This document shows positions 1 to 11,865 of a stretch of DNA of 64,000 bases, piece by piece (position 1 is the first letter of the stretch; the number at the start of each line of letters is the position of its first letter). The stretch is from Balanoglossus misakiensis. Its lineage: Eukaryota; Hemichordata. The stretch spans positions 6,944,001 through 7,008,000 of the forward strand of contig CM082596.2 of assembly GCA_040954595.2 (NCBI GenBank). Reading direction: 5' to 3'. Both the position numbers and the translations under genes were made by a program. Under the pieces are notes generated by a model that was not told the origin of the DNA, made no database searches, and saw only the letters and a program-made list of their open reading frames with translations.

Positions 1-2330
1 GGTCCTTTTTTGTCACTCTCGGCTTGGAGCTATCACAGCTCGGTTATAGCATGGTGTGTGGGGTGACCGTGGTTATAGTATTATTATTTTTTGTATAAAG
101 AACGGCCAAGGCCATACCCGATTGACAAAACTTATCTCCCTCAGTCAATTCTCGCAGCAGGTGGTTTTGGGTACAATGTGGTTTAACCCTTTCACCCCCA
201 GTTCCCTCTTCAGAGGTCTCGCCTTACCATAGAAAACAATGTGTTTGGACTGGACCATGGTGGTGAAAGGTATGGGAAGGTGTGCGCGAAGACAGAAGTC
301 ATCGGAGGGGACGGCCCGTTTTGCATGTTTTATCTTTCAGGCACCGGTTTACCATGATCAGCTGTAGCAGAAATTGCCAAAAAACTTAATATCACTCTGA
401 TAGTTACGAACTAGCGGTCGTGCAGTGGACGTCGTGTGGTGAAGCAGAAACAACTCTGGCGGGGTTGTTCAAGAACAGGCCTCCGATAGTCTTGCCGTAA
501 ACAAACCTAAGGGTCACCTTGCCAGACCCAAGGCTGCCCGTGAGTCATGCCACCGGGAGAATATGTCGAAACTAGGTCGGAACCGCACAACACCACACCA
601 AAAGCGACTTCGTCTTAATACGAATCCGAATACAACTTCAAACCAGATACCAACCCGTGCCATACCACCGCATTTCATTAAATTGATCAAAAAGCGAGAA
701 AAAATTCAAATTCAAATAAAAAATATATATTATATTTGTAAAGGAAACGTCACGTCTACGAACGTCCCATTAGACAAGGGACACTGGAAAATATTACTTT
801 ATGATTGGCGGTAAAATATCTGACGCAGAAAATCGGAAAGTCTTTCACCTATTTGCTTTTGTCCAGTATGGACAGAGGTACTTGACCTAGAGTAATCAAA
901 TAGTGTAATTCAATCATGTCAGCACGAGACATCACGCGCTAAGTTCGTGTTTATAAGAAATATTAAGATCACGTGTTCCTTTTATGACTCAAAACTTGAC
1001 TAACGTATTAATAAAATTTTAAGTTAGTGACTACCATGACTACTGAGATCCGTGATGGGAGTCAACGAGCATGGATCAAGTCGTGTAAATGCTTACGTGT
1101 GACCAGTAAAAAAACTGAACTTAGTTCACGGAAAACGTGCTGTAAGTCTCTGTTTACACAAGGTTAGTACGATCTGTCGGTTATGTATTCGTGAAAGCAA
1201 AATCCATGGGCTACGGGCATGACATTCTGAACAGAGAGTGGCGCGTATAGATAACTTAAAGACGCGCACGACTTATAAACAACTAGCATATGTGAGCGTG
1301 GCTTGTTCTGGGGTTAGACTCTCTCACAGCCCCTCTCGCGATCGCCGTCCGTGCAGGCTTATGGCAGGGTCTGATTGCATATGGGGCTTCTTTGCTAAAC
1401 GGTTGAGGGCGCGTCAGTGAAGAGCCTTGTGCCCTGGTAGCGAGCCGTGGGCTGTGAGAGTCTAATTCTGGGGTATGTTCATCTCTTCATCGCACGCACG
1501 CATCCTGTAGTATTCCTCGTGGATTCGGTGGCGCATACCCACCATCCGGTCGCAGACGAAAGTTTAGCAGTACAGAGGTGATATAACACGTTATGTATTA
1601 AAACGTTGCCGCACCGATTTAATCAGCCGCCATATAAACAGTACGCAGCTATCGTGGTATGCGTCGCCAAGAGATGACAAACTGAAGCAAATGCATATAA
1701 TATGGATTAATGGTGAGGATGTTAGAAGACAGGTAATATATTTGAAGTATTTTACTGTGGGAAAAAAATGTGTGAAATTTGGCAGCTATAGTGGCTTTAC
1801 GGCATTGCAGAAGCACATTTCTTCCACACACACCCACCACCTGCCAACAATTTTCGCACATTGGCGATCGACAAATGCGCATCACAAATTTTCTAAAAAT
1901 AAATAACTCGCGCATTGCAATTCCTAAATGGTTGTCGCCAGCAGAATCTGAACAAGTCGTGAGCGCCTGAATTTTATCAACATAATCCACCTCCCATGAT
2001 TGAAAAAATAGCATTTGAAAAAAGCAAATATGGACTTAATATAATGGGAAGCAAAATGGACATATCTCGGTACAGGGTCTTTGAAAACAGCAATCAATGC
2101 AAAACAAATGATGTTAGTATTATTAGCCCTAATTAGACTGAGCGTCCTCGCCACCTGTGCCGGTATGCAGTCCCGCTTAACTCCATATTGGAATGCATGA
2201 ATGTGGTATCTTGAATTCAGACTAAATTCACTCGCCATTTTCGTGGATACTCAGTAGGAAAAAGTGTTGGTTGAATTTGGTACATTGTAGTTGTGTGGTT
2301 CCAACCACCATCGCATAACTGGCCCAGCTC
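1..2330. other. Intergenic region without a supported gene
   Basis: I see only short open frames with no domain, no splice-bounded exon and no family resemblance. The one recognisable item is a MITE-like element at 190-268. The stretch lies upstream of the first P450 gene and may hold its distal regulation, but nothing in the bases proves that. Confidence 0.5.
190..268. mobile_element. Short MITE-like repeat with TTTCACC / GGTGAAA ends
   Basis: The element runs from TTTCACC to GGTGGTGAAA and contains an internal tract like CCATAGAAAACAATGTGTTT. Close relatives sit at 4370-4451 and 12765-12844, with more diverged ones near 19815-19896 and 37063-37156. The shared inverted ends (TTTCACCAC / GTGGTGAAA) and internal homology indicate one dispersed non-autonomous family. 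No coding capacity is visible. The exact ends and target duplication are uncertain. Confidence 0.55.
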
Positions 2331-2342
2331 AAGCGAAATCTC

Positions 2343-2361
2343 ATTTGCATGTCATTTGCAT
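2343..2361 (+). promoter_or_regulatory. Two tandem octamer motifs upstream of the P450
   Basis: ATTTGCAT occurs twice, at 2343-2350 and 2354-2361, separated by 3 bp and about 60-80 bp before the start codon at 2422. The octamer is the recognition site of POU-domain factors. The close spacing to the gene suggests a promoter-proximal site, but no TATA box or start site is confirmed. Confidence 0.35.
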
Positions 2362-2421
2362 GGTGATAAAAAAATGCTAATTTCAGACCCTTGTTTCAGT
2401 GTGGTATTACAGTAGAGAATC

Positions 2422-4818
2422 ATGGAATCGCTTGTTTTCGTAGATGTCAAAACAGTCTTCGTTGCAATCGTTGCATTTTTGGCCGCCTATCAGTTTCTCC
2501 GGCGGTCGCGGACGAAACGCCGCCACCTCCCGCCGGGACCGTGGTGTTTGCCGTTTTTCGGCAACCTGTTCACGGTCGCCTCGCCTCGCCCGCTGCACGC
2601 CTTGCGCGACTTGGCCGCCAAGTATGGCGACGTGTTCACGATACGCCTGGGTTCGCAGTTGGTGCTTGTGCTGAACAGCTACGACGCGGTCCGGGAGGCT
2701 CTCGTCCGCAACGCCGACGATTTCATCGGCAGGCCGATTATCCCCGTGAAGACGGGGACTCTTGATGATGGTAAGGCTGTGGTGTGGGTATATAGTATAA
2801 AGCTAGCGACGTGAACTTTTCGTCTGCCAACAACACCTACATGTAACACGAGAGCCAGCGATAAAAAACTATTCCTTTCACGAACTGCTCAGGTGAGGGG
2901 TCGATAGTAATTTTATCTCAACGGTAAGGAACACCAGTCGCGACAAGTTACCTACAACATGTGAGTTTTATAATAGAACAACCATCTGAAGTATTCTACT
3001 TTTGTTTTCAATACGATACCAGTCATGAAATAGGTTTTTGCTAAACCAGAATGATAGCTTGGCCAATATCACGTTTTGGTATAGTATTGATTGATTAATT
3101 GATTGATTGTTTGTTTGTTTGTTTGTTCTTTCGTTCATTCATTCATTCATTCCTTCATTCATTCATTCGTTCGTTCGTTCGCTCTATATATCCGATATCA
3201 GATATCTATATATCAGATGGTGTTATAATCATCACACTTCCTCATGTTTCCCAGGAATTGTCTTTGGAAATGGTGAAAAATGGAAATTAAAACGAAGGGT
3301 GATGCTTAAATATCTTCGCTCATTTGGGATGGGAAAATCGTCGATGGAGAGAAGGATCAAACAAGAGTGCGGGCATCTGCTGGAAGAGTTTGGAAAGCGG
3401 GGAGGAAGTCCGTTTGATCCTGCCCAGACAGTCGCGAACGCCGTGTCTAATGTCATATGCTCAGTTATCATCGGACATCGGTTTGAGTACTCGGACTCCA
3501 AATTCCAAGGGTGCATCGCGTCCCTGTCGTGCCTGTTCAACGTGATGAGGCTGTACCTCGGGCTGAGTTTCATGTTCGCCGGGGCAGGGCGGCTCTTGGA
3601 CTTCGTCTTCGGCGGGGCGAGCCGGCGCCACAGCCGGGTGGTGTACAGCGTGTTCGAGCCGTTCATCGAGGAGCACGAGGCGACGCGCGACGCCGAGAAC
3701 GCCAGGGACTTCATAGACGTGTTCCTCGGCGCCACCGCGGACTGGGAGAGCGAAGAGTGCTCTGCTGAGAGCGAGCGCGGACGCCCCAAAGCTCTGCCGT
3801 TCAAGTATTTCTACGTGTACAGACTGATCCTAGACATGTTCGCCGCCGGCACCGAATCCACAGCCACCACGTTAAGCTGGGCCTGGCTGTACATGCTGTG
3901 GTACCCCGGCGTGCAAAGGCGGGTGCAGGCGGAAATCGACCGTGTCCTCGGCAGCCACCGGTTCCCCGAGATGTCCGACAGGCCCGGCATGCCGTACACG
4001 CAAGCTACCATCTCCGAGGTCTTGCGCTTGGCCAGCACTGTTCCGCTGTCCGTACCTCGACGGACGGTAAACGACACGAAATTGTACGGCTACGACATCC
4101 CCAAGGACACCATGGTGTGGCCCAACATTTGGAGCGTTCATCGCAGCCCCGAGCGCTGGTCAGAACCCGAGAAATTCGACCCAACTCGTTTTCTCGACTC
4201 GGCGGGCAAATTCTCAAAGCCAGATCTGCTTATTCCGTTTGGGATAGGTAAGGGAAACTCAAATGTTTAAAAAACTGAATCGGTGTAATGATTTTGTTTT
4301 TGTTACTATAATGGAAATCGTTTGCACGTCAGGAATTCAGAGTAATGGACAAGAAGAACAATTTAAACATTTCACCACCTCTTCCCTCTATATAGGTCCA
4401 AATTTATCATAGAAAACAGAATGTATTTGGACCAAAACGTTGGTGGTGAAAGGGCTAATACACACGCGAATAAGCACTGTCTGCTGTCCAGGTTGTGCAA
4501 TTTGACAGTGCAGGTATACACACCTAATGATGTAAATTGGGGGGACCCGTATCATTAGGGTGACCTATTTCAAAAATCATGTTCTCCGGATCACCTGCCC
4601 TAATTTCTGAAACGTATACTCTTTCACGTTTTTTTTCAGGACCACGTGTCTGCATCGGAGAACAGCTGGTCAAGATGGAACTGTTTCTGGTGTTCTCGTC
4701 CGTGCTGCAACACTACAGCCTGGAACCGGATCCCGAGTGCCCACTGCCAGATCTGGAGGGGCGTGTGGGGTTAACTCTGCAGCCCAAACACTACAAGATG
4801 CGCGCAGTGAAGAGATGA
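2422..4818 (+). CDS. Cytochrome P450, CYP2-clan, three exons (506 aa)
   Basis: Exons are 2422-2770, 3255-4247 and 4640-4818. All introns are GT-AG and both are phase 1, giving 506 residues, normal for a microsomal P450. The N-terminus is a membrane anchor (residues about 9-26) followed by a basic stop-transfer stretch and the proline hinge LPPGP (36-40). The I-helix has the oxygen-activation motif FAAGTESTATT, the K-helix has EVLR (ExxR), and the haem loop reads FGIGPRVCIG with the thiolate ligand at Cys452. The segment PFDPAQTVANAVSNVICSV is typical of CYP2-like enzymes. It should be an ER monooxygenase using cytochrome P450 reductase; the substrate is unknown. A paralogue with identical exon sizes for exons 2 and 3 lies at 13283-16202 on the other strand. 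The start was chosen because it places the anchor correctly. The exact CYP family number cannot be assigned by eye. Confidence 0.9.
3088..3183. repeat. Tetranucleotide microsatellite in P450 intron 1
   Basis: Runs of ATTG, TTTG, ATTC and GTTC tetramers follow each other just before the exon 2 acceptor at 3254. Reading through them makes a spurious long open frame upstream of exon 2. They belong to the intron. Confidence 0.8.
4370..4451. mobile_element. MITE-like repeat in P450 intron 2
   Basis: Begins TTTCACCAC and ends GTGGTGAAA. The inner part (AGAAAACAGAATGTATTTGG) resembles the copies at 190-268 and 12765-12844. It lies inside the second intron of the P450 gene. Inverted ends make a stem possible. 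No coding sequence. Confidence 0.6.
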
Positions 4819-5285
4819 AGTCGACGGGGCCGAAATTCCAGAGAAGAACGGCTATAAAACAGATCTGCTGGGATTTCCAACATTTTGGGTGTCATAGTGT
4901 TTTGTTTGTAATTAAGTCTGCTCGCTCTTGCCGCCTCTCTCGATGTAGTCATAGTTCACACCGACACCAGTGACAGGTGGTACATAGATTGAGAGCAGAG
5001 CAAAACCAAACCCTCAACTCGAAATTTGACGCTAAATTTGTCTTTCAATATTTTCAATTAATTTGGTGCTTACATCTTTGAATGTGTGCACTGACTGTGC
5101 GTACCTGCTGATTGGTCCGGTACTTCCGTTGATTGGTGGGGGCCGAGGGCAAGGTCGAGGCGATATTTCGTGCAATCGGTTGATTGCTTCGTTGGTGGGT
5201 GGTGATTTGATACTTTCCAACTATAATCGTATCAATTGTTATATCTACATTGTGACGAAACGATTTAGCACTTGTGGCCGTAGAA

Positions 5286-6957
5286 TTAATAAATGTCTGT
5301 GCCATTTGGAACTGTGTCCTCCCTACAAATAGCGCCTTCGTGCCAGTACTCCGCGTACTGTCGGGACAAGTGCAAAGCGAAGAAGAGCGAGAGTGTGGAG
5401 AACAGAATTGTCAATATAAACGTGCGCTTCGCTCGCGTGATTTGCTTGATGGTCTTTCCGAGCACGGCCCAGGACTCCTCTTGGCGGCTGTCCCTGATCC
5501 GCTGGACTCCCAACGCGAAGTGGTCCCAGATGTCCGTGATGTCGAAACCGCCGACGGCGATCAGAGGCAGCAGGGAGAAGATGACGATCTCCAGCCAGAC
5601 GCCGAGGTTGACTATGATGGCCAGCGACTCGGTTGCCCGCGCGCTGAATATCTTGTAGTTCCAGTAAACGTGGCAGTAGCAGTGGAACACGGCCACGAAC
5701 AGCTGGAAGATCACCCAGTTGGCCGTCAGAGAGTGCAGCCTCGAGTAGTCGGTGTGGCACTCCAAAATCCTCGCACGGCACACGTCAACATCGTTTATGT
5801 TCGACTTCAGGAAACCAAGAGAGTTGTTCGCGTTTAACTGAAGGCATTTGCGCAGTAGGAATATCTGGTAACAGAATATGTTGAAGTACACCATGCCGAT
5901 AATCTCGCTCAGTGCATTGATGCAGTTGACGTAGTCGATGGCGTGGCACTCTTCCTGTGCGATGGTCACGATGTTGAACGCTGAAACTACAATTCCCCAC
6001 GCTAGACCGAAGATCATGAAGAGGTAGGCGCACATCGAAGCTAAGGGCATGCGCGCCGATATGAAGGGGAGCTGCCCCAGGACGTGATCTCGCTGAAGGG
6101 CGTACAAAGCTCCGGTGTCGTCTGCTGAGGGAGCCGGCAGAAAGGTTGCGATTATTCGAAGCGTGGTCACAACAGTTGGCGGCAGCATGTACAATGTGTA
6201 CGACAGCATGTAAAGCACAGCTTCATACCGCCCCCAACGACGGGCCAGATTCGACAGTATGGTCACCACCAGTAGAAGTTCGACCAGGAGTAACCATATA
6301 AGCATCAGGCGGCTTTTGCTACCGACATCAGCAAATCTGGTGGACTTTTCCCGAAAACCTATATATCATTATGGAGGCAAAAATAATACAGTAAAACTCA
6401 TATCAAATCAGACAACTCTCTTCCTCTGTTATGTTTAGAGTATGACGAGCTTTGTGAAGGCCAATATTTCGGCGAACGTGATATAAAGCTCAGGTTAATT
6501 TTTACCAAATACTGTATTTCTATACGGAGTAAGAAATATGCGTAACTGTATGTGCAGTAGTATTATCATACTGGAGCTATGTTCGAAGATTCTTCAGATA
6601 TATAGGCCAAACCGGAAATACGTTTATGAAAATATACTTACCCTGATTGATAGAACTGCAGAGGAGACAACATTTAGGATCTACAAGTTTGGTCGCATCA
6701 GGAGTGTTGTCACCTTCTGTCACCTTGACAACATGCATCGAACTCTTGTTTTCGCGGCAGAGGAAGCACTTCCGGTAGTAATTATCCAAGTCGCAGTATC
6801 CTAGCAACATCAGGCAGAGGCGGACAATTGTGGGGTATGCTGGCCGCGTGTTCAAGTTCGTCGCCGCCGGGGCGTCTTCTTCATTGGCGTGGGCAACGGG
6901 GTCGTTGGGGGAGCTGTCGTCGTTTTCGTCAACATTTATAACGCTGCTCCGCTGCAT
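5286..6957 (-). CDS. Multi-pass membrane protein, receptor-like, two exons (462 aa)
   Basis: Read on the minus strand, exon 1 is 6957-6642 and exon 2 is 6358-5286, joined in phase 1 across a 283-bp GT-AG intron. Exon 1 gives an acidic soluble N-terminus of about 80 residues, one possible hydrophobic segment and a Cys-rich stretch (CFLCRENK, CCLLCSS). Exon 2 opens with the hydrophobic run LMLIWLLLVELLLVV and holds about seven further membrane segments, the last being FILTILFSTLSLFFALHL, then a short tail with a possible N-glycosylation site (NGT). I do not recognise a family motif. Length and topology would suit a seven- or eight-helix receptor, for example a gustatory-receptor-like (GRL) protein, but that is a guess. 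The gene is convergent with the P450 and its transcript may overlap that gene's 3' end. Continuous phase across the splice argues for a real gene. Confidence 0.65.
5288..5293 (+). terminator. Candidate poly(A) signal of the first P450
   Basis: AATAAA lies 470 bp after the P450 stop codon. It overlaps the final codons and stop of the opposite-strand membrane protein gene, so the two transcripts probably overlap tail to tail if this signal is used. Confidence 0.4.
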
Positions 6958-9900
6958 TTTGAATGTATGACGTCACAAAAATGAACCGAAACCAGTCAGA
7001 GGTTGAAGGGGTCAGAGGTCGATTCCCCCGTTGATGACACTTACTGATAACTGGAGCAGTATTATGATGATAGTTTTTTGAGGAATACTTCCTGTTGTCA
7101 AAGAAGCACAAAACACGTCAAGCTTACTAGGCGTCAACTCCCCCCATGTGACAAACGTATAATCCTAATATTGCCATTTTCGTGATTTTTTACAGTCTCA
7201 ATGAAAACATCCTTTGGAATATGCAAACTAAATTTCAGCAAAGTCAAATACCGAGGAACAGACTTTATGACCCCCCCCCCCAAAAAAAAAATATATAATA
7301 ATAAAGGTCGTGAAAAATATGGTAATGCCAAATTTGTGATTTTTGTAAAATTCGGAATGACAATATTACAGTAGATGACGGGGATAGTGTAAGTTTTTGA
7401 GTCATTTTCAAAATGAGCGTATAGCAGTACGCGTTTCCAATTATGTTGCCAGCGACAGTAACCAAAGCTTAGATTGAAATTTTGTAGAGGCCGCAAACGG
7501 TACTTGCATTTGGAGACTATGAACCAATATATAATCGATGATGAAGTTGGTAATTTGATGTGATGTTCCAAAATAGTGATTAAAGTGATCTCTTATCATT
7601 TGGCCACAAATTCTTGCAAGGGGGAACGAATATACAGTCTCTTACCAGGCGCTTTCCAACCAACGCTAACCGCGCTCATCCAGAGACAGCTGAGCTTTAT
7701 AGTATGCGGCCTATCTTGCAGGATGACGCAAAACGTGAAAATACGACGAGGAAGTACAAATGATGACACATGAACGACCTGCTTGCGATCTGATGATTTT
7801 TCCTCGAGTGTTCGTTTTCAAGTTGGCAGAGGAAACAGCTCAGACGTATACGCAATTCACTGTGCAGACTTCTGTTTTCATTTCCTTTTTCGCAATATAG
7901 TCTTATCAGTGCAGGTACCTGGAGTCATAATTACGGCACTGTAGACTGAACCTGTGCACGAAATGTTTATTTTTTAGTCCCTTTAATTGCATTTTTGTTA
8001 TGTGAATGCGAGGACTGAAACGTTAAAATTGTTATATACACATGAAATTTGATAAAGTGAAAATGCAAAATTCATTCAAACTGAAAGTGAAAATATGCAA
8101 AGTAAACGAAACGGGATCATATTGTTGGCAGGCCCTGAAATGAGGACATATGGGAAAAGGGGAAGTTCATGGCTGTATGGTTACTTTTACTTTCTTTTCT
8201 AGTGACCACGATTGTTGTGACAGGAGACGACTCTAAGAGTCTAGTACTGCGGCTACGGTACTGTGACTTGAACATTTTAATAACAACCGCATAATGTTAT
8301 ACAAACGCATGGCTGCACTTGCAGAGTTGCTGCGATGGGCTTGTAGACTATAGCCTGCACGTAGACGGACAGATACAGGAACCCTGGTGAGTAGCTAAAT
8401 AATAGTGGTGCACGTACACAATCGTTTTCATTTTTATTTCCAACTAAACCATTCAGACCAACACGATATCGCATATGTGATATACCCCAGCGTTCATACT
8501 CATTGACAAGAAGCGCTCTCTGGTTGGATCCCATCTCGGAAAGATTGGCCATTCACAATTGACATTACTAAACTTTTTTTAACACAAGACTGATTCAACT
8601 TTTGGCTTAACAGAATGCAGATTCGTACAGATTTCACCAAAATTCGAAACAGCGACATTGTTGTTCTAAATATCGGACCAATAGGAAAAAGTTATTATTA
8701 TTTTAAACATTGACAAGATTCATCTTGATGGCATATTTCAGACGGGGTTGTTGAAATCCTCACGAAAGTTCGACTGGTGAACCCGGAACTTGGTGGATGT
8801 ACGAATGTCGTCTGCACTGCTGAGTGAGCAATCCTTAATATCATGAGCATATTCCTTAATTTTGATTAGTGAGCGACGTTTTGACCTTGTACGAGTATTC
8901 TGCAGTGACGGGTGTAAGGTTAGTTTCAACTAAGAAACGTTTTTTGGTGTTGTTTATCTGTCTCCACGTAGAATTTACAGTCCAGCGTCGTCGTATGTTG
9001 GTTTACTACGATCGCCGATAGCGACACAGCACACTTCTTTCGACACTCCTCTTGTCACGTGTAAATATATATTTTTTTTTCTATATTAGTATTTGGTCAG
9101 ACCATGGAAATACCACAGCTCAGTCAGACCTACCCGCCTGTCAAGTATGGATAGACCGTGTCTGAATGACCCCCCGCCATAAAGGAAATAACATTACAGG
9201 GGAGAACGGTGTTCAGGTTTGTGGTTATTTTATCGGCGAATTCGTTAGAAAAACGTGTTTAATATCACAGCTCCTCTATCACATGGTCGTTTCATGTTTG
9301 TGAAAGACGTGGCGTCAAGTGGGGATACGGTAAATTGATATGAATACATTGTATATCAGCGCAGTCTGGTCGTTGCAAGTACAATTTTTATAGCAAGTTT
9401 CATTAAATTGGGTACGTGTAGTAATTTTGGAATTATATCACTAAAAAGCAAATAGGCATTTTCAGCAATGCGGTCCAACTGATAATATGACACACATGTT
9501 AAAAACTTGCAAGATTTATTGTAGGCTTCATCAAATTTTGTGCATTAAGTCTGTGTAAATGCAATTACTTCAGCTTTTCTGCCTAAAACGAATAAAATAA
9601 AGCCCTTTTGAACTTCATTAATATGCAAGTAACATTCATAAAAAAAACCTGAATCTAAGCATTGGTTGACCACCAAATTTGGTTGAAATCTGATCAGCTG
9701 TTCTTGAGATATATCATTGTTGACACACATCGGTAGGACATTTGCCTACCAATAGCTAAAATCTTTCTTGCCAATGATCAGTCATGGAAGTTTTGTTTTA
9801 AAATTTGCCATCAACTGTGCAGTTTTAGAATTTATTTATATATGTATACAATTCAAGTCTTCAATCACCATACTCTGATTATTCTTTTGTTAATCTTTCT

Positions 9901-10015
9901 GGTCGTATATAAAGCCAAAACCTGAACTTCTACTCTAAAAATAACATGTTTAAACTTCAAAATATTATACAAACTCCAAAGCAATTAACTACAAGCATTA
10001 CGTCAGTAACCTCGA
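6958..10015. other. Intergenic, no supported gene
   Basis: Contains AT-rich sequence, a C9/A9 homopolymer junction near 7268-7290 and scattered short open frames. The longest minus-strand frame (8277-8552) has no recognisable domain and no flanking splice consensus that extends it. The stretch lies downstream of the MS4A-like gene (minus strand), so its right edge may include that gene's 3' UTR: a TTTATT (AATAAA on minus) occurs at 9831-9836. Confidence 0.5.
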
Positions 10016-10016
10016 T

Positions 10017-11865
10017 TTATTTTTCACAGCATGGGCATATTGCATAGCAACCAAACGATGCACTGAACACTGCAACGACGCCCTGTATGACAGCCAGTGT
10101 CAAGATGGCGATGTTCAGTCCTTCCTGGGTTTCCTGTGGGTACAGTAAAACAAGGTAATACACAATATTATCAGAATCAGTTCGTTTCTGAAAATAAGGC
10201 AGGTGTAACCCCGTGAGATACACTGCACGACATGTTACACTACATTTACAGTAAGCATGAATGTCAACAATACTGGTGGTAGTATGATCATTAACATTTT
10301 ATTTAAGATGATAAATAGATTGGCGAGTATCAAATTATGTTCTTAAGAAACCATTGACCCGTTAACGTGTATTATTGTGCCATAGTTGATGGGCATAGAA
10401 AGAAAAGTAGGGGGTCCCAGAAACTCACCCGTTCAGATGGTGATTCAGTTGCCACCACTGCTTGCAATGGCCAGGTCCAGTTGGTGCTATTCCCTTGTCC
10501 ACTCCAGAGGGCGGTAGGCTTGATGTTGCTATCGCGATTGTAGCAGTTGTTGTTGATCTCGCAATGAATCTCGAATGCTGTCGAAGTGATAAGGCCACAG
10601 CAGGCAACGGCGGATATGATACACAGTGTCACTGACATGGATATCTGAAGGGGATATGGAAGAAAAACCATAGTTGTATGTGTCTGCTGAGTCTGTCTGT
10701 CTGCATGTGTATGTACCGTATGTATGTATGTATGTATGTATGTATGTATATATGTATGTGTGTGTGTGTGTGTGTGTTTGTGTGTATTTTAATTTGGCAA
10801 AAAATGGTGTTTATAGAGAAGACAAGCTGAGAACTGTTGAGAGATGACTGTAGTGTAAGGTCTGGTCGCGTGGTAATAATAGGAACTTACTGTTGCATTC
10901 GACCTCCTGTAAGCAGCTATACATCCCATGGCACCTGACACACAAAACTGTAGACAGAAATCGATACACAACAACAATAAACACTTTGTCAGTCAGATGT
11001 GAACAAAATATAGCAAAACAAGACAGTTAAATCACATCATTATTTTAATATGTGCGCACTCCTCAAGATAGCCTCCCCATTTGCTGAGTCATGTTAAACT
11101 TTAATGTGGAAATACTGTGGTTGGAGAAAAGTACTGCTATTATCTATCATACATCAAGATATTGTAGATTTGATCTTAAATAAGTCATCCTGGTTATAAG
11201 GAGGTTTTAGAGTATCCTAACGTTTTCTGATGAATGAAAAGTATACATTTGCGATTATCATACCCATCCATATTCAAAAGTTTATAGGTCAAATATACAG
11301 TGTTTACATGGCCAGTTGCCAAGACAGTCACAAGACGAAACAGCACAACACAGACAATAAACAACACACAGAACAAAGCGAAGTCCAAGGAGGCATTTTA
11401 CGTATTTGAAATCAACAGGACTTCTCTTCAAGGACGTAAAATTATGGCAGGCCTCGATTGAAACGTACCAGAACCCAGCACATACATCAACTGCAGGAAG
11501 ATTAATGTATCCATAAAACAACCTGAATTCATGTGCCCTATTCTGTGGCCATATATTGCATTTGTGTATGTTGCAATTTGCCTGGGTTTCTAAAGAATTA
11601 AGTGATAAATTCTGCTTACCAGAGCTCCACACATTATTGGTGCTCCACAGTAATAGACATTGCCGTGAATAAACAGGGCGGCAACTCCGAACAAAATCAT
11701 GACGAAGCCGGCGACCGCCTGAGCGCCGCCAAATGCTGCTGTTGAATATCGCTTAAAACCCCGCAGTCCAGCTCCGTCTTGGTGTACACCGGCGCATAGA
11801 CGCTCCTGTATTCCATTTTCCTCCAACAGACTCTGCCTCTCCCCTTCTTCAAGATCAACTGACAT
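10017..11865 (-). CDS. MS4A/CD20-like four-helix membrane protein (211 aa)
   Basis: Four exons on the minus strand: 11865-11620, 10947-10891, 10644-10429 and 10133-10017. All introns are GT-AG and phase 0, giving 211 residues. After an acidic cytosolic N-terminus with a dileucine-type ERQSLL motif come four hydrophobic helices: helix 1 about residues 40-64, helix 2 spanning the exon 1/2 junction, helix 3 beginning ISMSVTLCIISAVACC, and helix 4 around IAILTLAVIQGVVAVFSA. A roughly 45-residue extracellular loop between helices 3 and 4 has two cysteines (EIHCEINNNC) and N-x-S/T sites (NST, NWT). The tail ends CYAICPCCEK. Four helices with a large glycosylated second loop and small phase-0 exons are typical of MS4A/CD20-like and TMEM176-like proteins, which act as receptor-associated adaptors or ion-flux modulators. 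The assignment rests on architecture and general similarity. The stop codon itself is part of an AATAAA. Confidence 0.7.
10718..10786. repeat. (TATG)n/(TG)n microsatellite
   Basis: Tandem TATG units pass into a TG tract. It lies in the intron between MS4A-like exons 2 and 3. Confidence 0.9.

Noticed and set aside
3107-3254. Apparent N-terminal extension of P450 exon 2 (MFVCLFVLSFIHSF...)
   Set aside because: It is translation of the intronic tetranucleotide repeat. The true exon starts after the AG at 3254 and joins exon 1 in phase.
8277-8552. 91-codon minus-strand frame (MANLSEMGSNQRALLVNEYE...)
   Set aside because: No family recognised, no splice sites that extend it, and the C-terminal half is low in coding character.
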